Of a stretch of DNA of 64,000 nt, positions 56,818 to 64,000 are shown one piece after another. This stretch comes from Eretmocerus hayati (Eukaryota > Arthropoda > Insecta > Hymenoptera > Aphelinidae): assembly GCA_029851415.1 (NCBI GenBank), contig CM056742.1:16285736-16349735 (forward strand), read 5' to 3'. Under the pieces are notes generated by a model. The model was given only the letters and a program-made list of their open reading frames with translations. It had not been told where the DNA came from and searched no databases. The number at the start of each line of letters is the position of its first letter. Position 1 is the stretch's first letter. The translations under genes and the position numbers were made by a program.

Positions 56818-56833
56818 TGGCGACCCCGACGCC
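56818..56833 (+). promoter_or_regulatory. Primer binding site
   Basis: TGGCGACCCCGACGCC begins 3 nt after the 5' LTR. TGG pairs with the tRNA CCA end. The rest matches the tRNA-Trp type site (TGGTGACCCCGACG) except at the fourth base; tRNA-Arg is the alternative. Confidence 0.75.
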
Positions 56834-57987
56834 TATTACCTGGTGCATCCACGTCTCCTGAGGACGACGTAGGAGTCCTAGGACCAGCCAAAACTTCATG
56901 GGCTGCTGCAGCGAACTGCCGGTGAGCATATCATCGAGGCACACATCATCGTCGTGCCGCTCACTAGCTGACAAGCGCTACCGCGCGAAAAAAACGGCCC
57001 GCAACAAGTGCCCGCATGCCGCCATCATCTCTAAAAAAAAAAAAACGTGCTCTCGACTCCGAAACTTTCCAAGTAAGTCCCTGAAGACGACTCACACCAC
57101 CAGGTCGTCGAGATTGCTCGCAGCCAAAACGAGCGCTCCTCTGCCGAACATCGCAGCAGGGCAACAACAACATCAGCAACAATAATTAGCTCGAGCCCGC
57201 CAATTTGCTCAGAGCAAATTCCAGTGTCTTGCGCCCGCCAATTTACGCGCCAAGACTCAGTGCTCCAATAAAATTTTCTCGCGCTCACAAATTGCGCTAA
57301 GTGAAAAACAGTGCTCGCACATCAACAGTGCTGAATAAGTTCCTGATTATCCTGCCGCCTTTATGCAGTGATAAAGTCATAAGAGACTTGTAGCAGCGGC
57401 CGTCAAGTGGCCCCACAAAGGGCCATCGGGCCCCCTCAAAGGACCATCGGGTCCCCACAAAGGACCATCGGGTCCCCACAAAGGACCACCTGGTCCCAAC
57501 GTCACCGGTGCCGTTCATCGTCATCGAGTTTCTCAGCTGGACGCATGCACGAGCTCATCGCCACAACCAGCCGACGTCGCATCGCCTGCAGAGTACAGCA
57601 GTCACCTGCAGCGCCGTACTCTCGACCAGGGCACCGGCACGAGTCTCGTCATCGTCATACAGCGTCGACATCATCTCCAAGCATCATCATCATCAAACAG
57701 CATCATCAGCACCATCAAAAATTCGTGAGGTAAATCAAAATGATTGCGCGCGTAAATGTATAAGTTGAATAGCCGCGAAAAATTCTGCGTGACTTTGTGC
57801 GCGCATGGCAACAGTGGACCGCGCGATTTATTGCCTTTGTTTACATTCCAGGCGATCAGGCCATATTCAAGTATAGCTTTCTCAAATCATTTCCGTCTCT
57901 TGGCGCGGGACAAAAAAATTGTTATTGTAAGCACTCGCGCGTGCGATCATATGCTCGTCCCGACGCCGACACGCAAGTAAAATCTTC
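56834..57987 (+). other. Long 5' leader of the retrotransposon
   Basis: About 1.15 kb between primer site and gag ATG, more GC-rich than gag-pol. It has several upstream ATGs, an A13 run near 57032 and the tandem hairpin repeats at 57411-57497. It presumably holds packaging signals. The short frames in it look non-coding. Confidence 0.6.
57411..57497 (+). repeat. Tandem hairpin repeats in the leader
   Basis: Four to five units of about 20 bp, consensus CAAAGGACCATCGGGTCCCC. Each unit is self-complementary (GGACC with GGGTCC), so the RNA could form a row of small hairpins. The last unit reads CCACCTGGTCC. Confidence 0.85.
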
Positions 57988-59382
57988 ATGCCAAATTCAG
58001 ACAACGGCACACCTAGACTTCTGAGAAACGGAAAAAACTTAGACGCTCGTCGAACTTTATTTCCTAACAAAAAGGCAAGTAAAATATCGAAAAAAAGTCC
58101 ACTACAAACAATTCCACAGAGAAAAATTCTCATGCTAGAAGATACTTTCCTTGCTGACACAATGACGAATGAATCGAACAACTTGTCGCCAGAACAAGAA
58201 GCACTTGCGGCGCAAGTCGAAAAACGAATAGCTAGTAATATAGACAATAGGATTAAGGATTTAGGATCAAATATTATTGCTGAAATGAAAGAAATGCTCA
58301 AAATTCAAGCAACATCAATAGAAGTTCAAACTTCAGCTCAAATTGCTGAAACTCTCAACAATGCTTTGGGTAGTGAAGAGATACCTCAACCCATTGATCC
58401 AAGTATTCAAATTTTACAAACTTCTGGTTCAGACGAACAACAAAATCAAAACGTAGACAAGTCTACTTCTGTAAATACTGTAAATAGTCAACAAACAAAA
58501 ACAAATTCTGTAGTTCAGCCTAGGCTAAACACACCTTCTTTTTTTAGAACAGGTAACATAAAAATACCTGATATGAACAATGAAGACCCTAGTCTTTGGT
58601 TTTTACAGCTAGATGCTATTTTTAGAGGATATAACATCACAGATGAGCAGATAAAAGCAACTTTGATTATTCCAAGCTTGAATTCTGAAATCATTTCTGT
58701 AGTGCGAGATTTATTAACGGATGAATTGCCTCCAAATATTTATACTCTTCTCAAGAGAAGAATCCTCAAAACCTTTGCTGAATCAGAGGAAAAAAATTTA
58801 TACAAACTTATGAAAGGTGAAGTCTCTAGTGATGGCAAACCATCACAAATTCTTTATCGTCTCAAAAATTTGGACGAAAAACATAAATTTGATGACAGTG
58901 TAATTAGATCAATCTTTTTACAAACATTGAGTAGTAGATATAGAGATCCTCTTCTAATTAGTGGTCATACCGATCTAAATAAATTGGCCGAACTGGCAGA
59001 TTCAATTTATAACAATCACCACCAAGATCAAATCAATGTAGTTTCAACTCAATCAACTGCAAATGATGATATTTTGAAAGAAATTCAAAAAGAGCTTGCT
59101 GCTCTCAAAACTCAAATAAACTCAATTAGAGATGACAGATCCAGATCACGATCTCGTTCTCCGAATAGAAATTTTCAACAACGTAGTAACTCGGCAAATA
59201 GAGATGATTATCAAAGTAAACATATTCCATTTGAACAATTTAGAGGAAAAGGATACCTTTGTAGAATCCATTTCAAATATCGACATGGTGCAAATCATTG
59301 CGCAGACCCAGGCAAATGTCAATGGAAACCAAGAAAGAAAGAAAACAATGAAAGATCTTCATCTGATGAAACGGGAAACTAA
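57988..59382 (+). CDS. gag: Gag polyprotein
   Basis: 464 residues from ATG at 57988 to TAA at 59380-59382. Gag assembles the intracellular particle and packages the RNA. The middle part (about residues 190-340) has the retrotransposon capsid look (WFLQLDAIFRGYNI, then LLKRRILKTFAESEE). An Arg/Ser-rich stretch (DRSRSRSRSPNRN, about residues 383-396) precedes the nucleocapsid-like motif with C425, H428, C438 and C444 (C-x2-H-x9-C-x5-C), where CCHC is usual. The TAA is preceded immediately by a slippery heptamer leading into pol. Confidence 0.92.
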   Translation: MPNSDNGTPRLLRNGKNLDARRTLFPNKKASKISKKSPLQTIPQRKILMLEDTFLADTMTNESNNLSPEQEALAAQVEKRIASNIDNRIKDLGSNIIAEMKEMLKIQATSIEVQTSAQIAETLNNALGSEEIPQPIDPSIQILQTSGSDEQQNQNVDKSTSVNTVNSQQTKTNSVVQPRLNTPSFFRTGNIKIPDMNNEDPSLWFLQLDAIFRGYNITDEQIKATLIIPSLNSEIISVVRDLLTDELPPNIYTLLKRRILKTFAESEEKNLYKLMKGEVSSDGKPSQILYRLKNLDEKHKFDDSVIRSIFLQTLSSRYRDPLLISGHTDLNKLAELADSIYNNHHQDQINVVSTQSTANDDILKEIQKELAALKTQINSIRDDRSRSRSRSPNRNFQQRSNSANRDDYQSKHIPFEQFRGKGYLCRIHFKYRHGANHCADPGKCQWKPRKKENNERSSSDETGN

Positions 59383-59415
59383 AATTGCCCAGCTTCAAGG
59401 AGGCGGGACTAGGGC
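59373..59415 (+). promoter_or_regulatory. Programmed -1 frameshift signal
   Basis: GGGAAAC at 59373-59379 is phased G-GGA-AAC in the gag frame, the canonical X-XXY-YYZ heptamer, and the next codon is the gag TAA. The -1 frame is open from 59370 and runs through pol. Seven nucleotides downstream a GC stem can form (GCCC 59387-59390 with GGGC 59412-59415). Heptamer, spacing and frame all agree with -1 frameshifting; it is not shown experimentally here. Confidence 0.85.
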
Positions 59416-62400
59416 GCAAAAGTAAACGTCTCCACATAGTAGACCAAAACTCTGGTCGTACATTTCTTATAGATTGTGGCGCAGACATTTCATTATTACC
59501 ACGTCCATCTCATTTAACTAAGCCCACTGATTTCAAACTCTATGCCGCCAACGACTCAGTCATAGCGACATATGGTGAATCAATTGAAAAAGTAGATTTA
59601 GGTCTCCGTAGAGAATTTCGATGGAATTTTTGTTTTGCAGATGTAGCTCAGCCTATTCTGGGCGCAGATTTTTTACATCATTATGGTCTTTTAATAGACG
59701 TTAGAAATAAGAGAGTACTTGATAGCGTAACTGGCTTAAGTAGAGGAACATACGTAAAAAGAGTCCATGCAATTTGCATCAGGACAGTGAAAATCGATTG
59801 TAAATATTCAGATCTATTAAAAGAATTTTCAGAGATGACAAAGCTCACTCAGAGCGTACCAGAACCACAAAGTAGTGTATTTCACAATATTACAACTCAC
59901 GGTTCATCAGTTTATTCGAAACCTCGAAGGCTTGCGCCGGAAAAATTGATCATTGCTAAAAGAGAATTTGAAGAACTTAGAAAACTAGGAATAATTAGGC
60001 CTTCCAATAGTAGTTGGGCCAGCCCTATTCACATAGTCGGTAAAGGTGCCGGCAAATGGCGAATATGTGGCGATTATGGATCTTTAAATAACATCACTGT
60101 CCCGGATCGATATCCACCCCCACATTTGCTTGACTTTTCAGCAATGTTGAAGGGAAAAACGATTTTTACAACTTTAGACCTGCGAAAAGCTTTTCATCAA
60201 ATTCCGATGTCTCCAGAAGATATCGCGAAAACAGCGGTAATAACACCGTTTGGTCTCTTTGAATATTTATTTATGCCTTTTGGTTTAAAAAATGCAACAG
60301 CAACTCTGCAGAGATATTTAAATTCGATTTTTGGCGATCTAGATTTCGTATTCGTTTTTGCAGACGATATCTTAATAGCGTCATCTTCTCCAGAAGAACA
60401 TAGACGTCATCTCAGAGAAGTATTCAAGCGACTCAAAGAACATCATTTGAAAATCAATGTAGACAAATGTGTTTTCGGAGAGTCTGAAATAATTTTTCTT
60501 GGTTATAAAATCAACAAAGAGGGTGCCAGACCCACACCAGAAAAAACAGAAGCAATCACAAACTTCCCTAGACCTGTAACAGTAGTCGAACTACGTAGGT
60601 TCTTAGGCATGATCAATTTTTACCGACGAGGCTTACCTCATATCGCTGCCACATTAGAGCCACTCGAAGCGCTTTTGCCCGAGTCTCGCAAAAATGACAA
60701 GCGAAAAATCACATGGTCCAAAAAAACCATCGAAGCTTTTGAAAAAACTAAACAATCTTTAGCAAATGCAGCAACTCTCGCTCACCCTTCAGGTGATGCA
60801 GAAACTCGCATAGTAACGGACGCGTCTAACACATGTATGGGCGGTGTCCTTGAACAAAAACTAGATGGCGAATGGAAGCCTCTAGCATTTTTCTCAAAAA
60901 AGTTCAATCAAGCTCAAAAAAATTACAGTACTTATGACCGAGAATTATTGGCCATATACGCAACTATCAAATACTTTCAATATTTTCTTGAAGGCCGAAA
61001 CTTCAAAATTGTAACAGATCAAAAAGCCCTTATGTATGCATTCATGCAAAGAGCCGATAAAGCTGACCCAAGACGAATTCGCTACTTGTCATATATATCT
61101 CAATTCACCACTGACATTGAATACCTGCCTGGTAATGCCAATGTTGTCGCCGATTCTCTATCACGAATCAATGCTATTGCAGTAAGTTCAATAGGAACAG
61201 TCGCTCTGCCATTAGATATAGATTTACAAGAACTAGCCACAGCTCAGTCTGATGACGACGAGCTCAAAGAAATCAAAGAATCACCTGATTATAAAAATAA
61301 GTATGAAACCCTCACCTGGGGCACGCAACATTGCCAAATCGTATTTAGTCTAACAGATGAAGCCATCAGACCTTATGTACCTCTGTCACTACGACAACAT
61401 ATCTTTGATGTATTCCACAAAAAAGCACACCCGAGTGCAAAATGTACTGATAGATTAATAAGACGTAGATATTTTTGGCCGACCATGAGTCGTGACATTG
61501 CTTACCAAGTAAAAAATTGCATAGACTGTCAAAAATCTAAAATCACAAGACACGTCAAAATGAATCCAGCTCCTTTTGTGATGCCGGATAGTCGTCTTGA
61601 ACACATCCATATGGACATTGTTGGCCCTTTGCCAGAGTCAGAAGGATACAAATATTTGCTTACAATAGTAGACCGTTTTTCTCGTTGGCCTGAAGCCATA
61701 CCAATTAAAGACATAACTGCCAACACAATTGTTCGTGCCTTTTACGACAATTGGGTTGCGCGTTACGGCTGTCCAAAAACCGTAACTACAGATCAAGGTT
61801 CACAGTTTGAATCTATCCTCTTTAAAGCTCTTCTGTCACTTATTGGTGCAGAACGCGTTAGAACGACTGCATATCACCCATCTTCAAACGGTTTAGTTGA
61901 AAGATGGCATAGAGATTTAAAAGCAGCTTTAATGTGCCACACAAATGAACGCCTATGGTCAAAAAAACTATCTACTGTCATGCTAGGTTTAAGACATAGA
62001 CTTAGATTAGACACAAATGCTTCACCAGCTGAATATCTTTTTGGTACTCAACTGCGTTTACCAGGTGAATTTGCCTTAGAAGGTAACTTTACACCTGATC
62101 CACAAGTATTTTTGGAAGAATTCAGAGAGTATATGCGTGAAATAAGGCCAGTGCCAGTCACCACAAAGTACAAAAGACGCACTTTCTTTTTCAAAGACTT
62201 GAATACATGTACACACGTCCTTTTGCGTGTAGACGAAGTTAAAAGACCTTTAGAGCAACCTTACACAGGACCTCATAAAATATTGAGAAGAATTACTGAT
62301 AGAGTCTATGAAATTGAAGTTAATAATAGATCAAAAATAGTCAATGTCGAAAGACTGAAACCAGCGTTTTTCATTCCTGAAAGTGAAGATGTAATTGCAC

Positions 62401-62816
62401 AAAAAACAAACGCAAGTAAACCCAATTTCAAACTCAGAGTAGAGCCACCTAGAGGTGAAACAAAGGTTGATCCAAAAAGCATAGAGAAGTTGATAACAAA
62501 AACACCAAGTAACTTAGCTCAAAGCTCAAATCAAAACATGCCAAATGTTAATCAATTTCAAAGTCCTGTAGACGTACACAAAGTTCCTTCAGCTGTAACT
62601 CATTCTCATGAACCAGCTAATACAGTAAAAACTTGTGATAAGAAAAAGGTAACATTTGCGAATAGCGATATTGATGTAAATTGCGAAAAACACCTGCATC
62701 CTTGCAATTGTGATCACACCTATGCTAAGAAACGCTTAGACGACATAAAAATCGATGAAATTGTAAAAAAGATTGAAAGTTTATCTGATAAGCTCAATTC
62801 TTTATCAAAACTGTAA
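59379..62816 (+). CDS. pol: Pol: protease, reverse transcriptase, RNase H, integrase
   Basis: Read after the -1 shift to TAA at 62814-62816, about 1145 residues; no ATG start is needed. Numbering residues from the TTG at 59385: the protease triad is D30-C31-G32 (DTG or DSG is usual), followed by GADISLLP. Reverse transcriptase has FADD at 325-328. RNase H starts at D479 (TDASN). Integrase has H678, H682, C712 and C715 of the zinc domain, then D744, D803 and E839 (DD35E spacing). A GPH-type version of the GPY/F motif (YTGPHKILRR) follows. All catalytic positions except the protease Cys are standard and no stop interrupts it. Confidence 0.95.
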   Translation, partial: LKLPSFKEAGLGRKSKRLHIVDQNSGRTFLIDCGADISLLPRPSHLTKPTDFKLYAANDSVIATYGESIEKVDLGLRREFRWNFCFADVAQPILGADFLHHYGLLIDVRNKRVLDSVTGLSRGTYVKRVHAICIRTVKIDCKYSDLLKEFSEMTKLTQSVPEPQSSVFHNITTHGSSVYSKPRRLAPEKLIIAKREFEELRKLGIIRPSNSSWASPIHIVGKGAGKWRICGDYGSLNNITVPDRYPPPHLLDFSAMLKGKTIFTTLDLRKAFHQIPMSPEDIAKTAVITPFGLFEYLFMPFGLKNATATLQRYLNSIFGDLDFVFVFADDILIASSSPEEHRRHLREVFKRLKEHHLKINVDKCVFGESEIIFLGYKINKEGARPTPEKTEAITNFPRPVTVVELRRFLGMINFYRRGLPHIAATLEPLEALLPESRKNDKRKITWSKKTIEAFEKTKQSLANAATLAHPSGDAETRIVTDASNTCMGGVLEQKLDGEWKPLAFFSKKFNQAQKNYSTYDRELLAIYATIKYFQYFLEGRNFKIVTDQKALMYAFMQRADKADPRRIRYLSYISQFTTDIEYLPGNANVVADSLSRINAIAVSSIGTVALPLDIDLQELATAQSDDDELKEIKESPDYKNKYETLTWGTQHCQIVFSLTDEAIRPYVPLSLRQHIFDVFHKKAHPSAKCTDRLIRRRYFWPTMSRDIAYQVKNCIDCQKSKITRHVKMNPAPFVMPDSRLEHIHMDIVGPLPESEGYKYLLTIVDRFSRWPEAIPIKDITANTIVRAFYDNWVARYGCPKTVTTDQGSQFESILFKALLSLIGAERVRTTAYHPSSNGLVERWHRDLKAALMCHTNERLWSKKLSTVMLGLRHRLRLDTNASPAEYLFGTQLRLPGEFALEGNFTPDPQVFLEEFREYMREIRPVPVTTKYKRRTFFFKDLNTCTHVLLRVDEVKRPLEQPYTGPHKILRRITDRVYEIEVNNRSKIVNVERLKPAFFIPESEDVIAQKTNASKPNFKLRVEPPRGETKVDPKSIEKLITKTPSNLAQSSNQNMPNVNQFQSPVDVHKVPSAVTHSHEPANTVKTCDKKKVTFANSDIDVNCEKHLHPCNCDHTYAKKRLDDIKIDEIVKKIESLSDKLNSLSKL

Positions 62817-63511
62817 CTTATACAAATTGCCAAATGCTCTGTCATTAGTGAATCAAGTCGCTTTCTCCAAAAATCAATCAGATTTCGAGTAAGCTTAGTC
62901 AACGCAACTTGTTCTAATGTAGTCAACATTTGTAAAAAATCCCGAATTTGACCAAATTTTCTCAAGAAGCACACTTAGTGCAATCGTTGACCAGTCCCTC
63001 TCCAAAAGTAGAGTAGAATACCTCCGATGGTAAGAGCGGTCGGACCACCAGAATGGCTTTCTCCCACTGGAGAATGTTCATTCCCTTTTGGGCATGTTTC
63101 CCGGGTGGCCGGAACATTCAATTTTGTAATATGGAGCAGGCAAAATTTATAGGCAAAGCCTAACCTTGGTGCTAAAGCACTGATTGTGTCAACATTGAGC
63201 ATTCATGCTCAAACCAAAATTTCTTGATGAAAAATTATGTAAATACTTGTATATATCTTAGATTGTAAGAAAATTTAGATTTAGTAAACTCTCTCATCTC
63301 CATAGATAAGAAACTGATTAGTCTTACAAATTTTGTAACTCTTGTCATCATGCAATTCTGATTTTTTGATCTAATGTCAAAAATTGATTTATTTACTTAA
63401 CGGAACGCAACAGCTTCCAAAAAAGATGAATTCACACTTTGTAATGTAACTCAACATTCAAAATGTACTTTTGATTTATATGAAATGTAAAACAACCCCT
63501 TGAACTCCGTT
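62817..63511 (+). other. Region between pol and the 3' LTR
   Basis: About 0.7 kb with no plus-strand ORF of note and no envelope gene. Probably 3' untranslated sequence of the element. Confidence 0.7.
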
Positions 63512-63528
63512 CTTTTGGGGGGGAGTGA
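63512..63528 (+). promoter_or_regulatory. Polypurine tract
   Basis: CTTTTGGGGGGGAGTGA lies directly before the 3' LTR, a G8 run with purines; the expected primer for plus-strand DNA synthesis. Confidence 0.85.
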
Positions 63529-63873
63529 TGTAGGCACCAGCTGCCACATACACACACAACTACACTTACACACGTACATACACACATGCGTCTCCCAGCG
63601 GGGAGAGAGGAGAGAGAGAGAGAGAAAGATAGAGATAGAGTTCGATCAGACCGGCGATCGAGCCGCGCGGAATCATTAACTAGAAGAGAGTCGAGAAGTA
63701 CAGATCAGCTGGAGAGCTCTTAGCCTCCTTGCACTCAATTGTAACATCTTTGTATAATTAATTTGGAGTCAGATTAAATAACCAAGTGTATACAGTGAAC
63801 GTGAGTGTAATTTACTAAACCTCAACTAGCGGTACGCGCAACCTGCTCAAGGGAGGAGAAATCCATCCCTACA
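63529..63873 (+). repeat. 3' LTR
   Basis: 345 bp, same ends and, by eye, the same sequence as the 5' LTR. It is followed by ACGC, the copy of the target duplication. Confidence 0.97.
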
Positions 63874-64000
63874 ACGCGGCTCGTGTGCTGTGGCTGTATG
63901 TTGGAACTGGCCAACGCGCCCCGCTTTTTGTGTCCATTATACCCCGTTCCACTCATCTTCGTATTACTATTATTGCTTAAAAACTACTCATCGGATCACT

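Larger units (their letters stand above)
56470..63873 (+). mobile_element. Complete Ty3/Gypsy LTR retrotransposon, 7404 bp
   Basis: It has two 345-bp LTRs identical by eye, 4-bp target duplication ACGC (56466-56469 and 63874-63877), primer site, polypurine tract, intact gag and intact pol in the order protease, reverse transcriptase, RNase H, integrase (Ty3/Gypsy order). There is no envelope ORF. The Gag zinc motif of C-H-C-C type and a tRNA-Trp-like primer site recall the CsRn1 clade, an assignment from memory. Identical LTRs and open frames point to a very recent insertion and possible activity. Confidence 0.96.
55836..64000. mobile_element. Second copy of the TA-flanked element, split by the LTR retrotransposon
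   Basis: It starts GGGGAGAGCGGGGTATG after TA (55834-55835) and follows the copy at 9443-11111, with one internal stretch of about 590 bp missing near 56218. Its sequence breaks at 56469, resumes at 63874 with a 4-bp overlap (ACGC), and continues to the window edge, so its right end lies outside. Confidence 0.88.

Noticed and set aside
57407..57733. Frames in the retrotransposon leader on both strands
   Set aside because: Their content is dominated by the tandem hairpins and trinucleotide-rich sequence; gag starts later with a clear capsid-like protein.
59132..59425. Third-frame ORF overlapping the gag end
   Set aside because: Shadow frame; it is neither the gag nor the pol frame and the -1 signal leads to the other one.
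56470..63873. Endogenous retrovirus with envelope
   Set aside because: No ORF follows pol; only about 0.7 kb of non-coding sequence separates it from the LTR.

Overview
The window looks like a piece of an insect chromosome, probably hymenopteran. Seven spliced exons on the minus strand, present twice, assemble into proteins of the insect odorant receptor family (7tm_6, found only in insects). The mobile elements are typical of arthropods: Ty3/Gypsy, R1-like LINE, Tigger/pogo, Tc1-like, piggyBac-like and Ginger-like. The order assignment is inference; the insect assignment is firm.

Host genes. Two tandem odorant receptor genes run right to left. OrA uses exons between 24038 and 1375 and OrB uses exons between 50836 and 36567. 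The exon set, intron phases and splice sites match one to one between them. The introns are greatly swollen by mobile DNA (up to about 11.6 kb in OrA and 7.0 kb in OrB) and most of that DNA differs between the copies. Comparing the two copies therefore gives empty sites that fix the exact ends of several elements. The N-terminal exon was not identified with confidence; weak candidates lie near 31.5 kb and 55.4 kb. OrA has a TAG where OrB has CAG near the C-terminus, so OrA would end 15 residues short.

Mobile DNA, left to right: partial foldback element (1.9-2.6 kb); TA-flanked inverted-repeat elements (9.4-11.1, 11.4-12.5, 20.7-21.6, 32.0-32.8 kb); decayed Tigger (14.5-15.3 kb); Tc1-like MITE (16.2-17.1 kb); two R1-like LINE fragments in scrambled order (19.3-20.2 and 21.6-22.3 kb); a 183-bp solo-LTR-like insertion that carries a tRNA-like unit (20.76-20.95 kb); a Ginger-like element (25.06-26.25 kb); a 2.4-kb inverted-repeat element (27.2-29.6 kb); a 1.7-kb foldback (33.9-35.6 kb); a tRNA-derived SINE with a 12-bp target duplication (39.2 kb); a 3.4-kb TTAA-flanked element with a piggyBac-like MITE and a palindrome nested in it (40.8-44.1 kb); and foldbacks at 47.7-49.3 and 53.8-54.2 kb.

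The right end (56.47-63.87 kb) is a complete, very young Ty3/Gypsy LTR retrotransposon of 7404 bp. Its two 345-bp LTRs show no difference by eye, it has a 4-bp target duplication, primer site, polypurine tract, intact gag and intact pol. Pol is joined to gag by what looks like a canonical -1 frameshift site (GGGAAAC directly before the gag stop). It is inserted in a second copy of the 9.4-11.1 kb TA element, which runs off the window edge.

No bacterial-type operons, CRISPR arrays or rRNA genes are seen, and the only tRNA-like sequences belong to retroelements.
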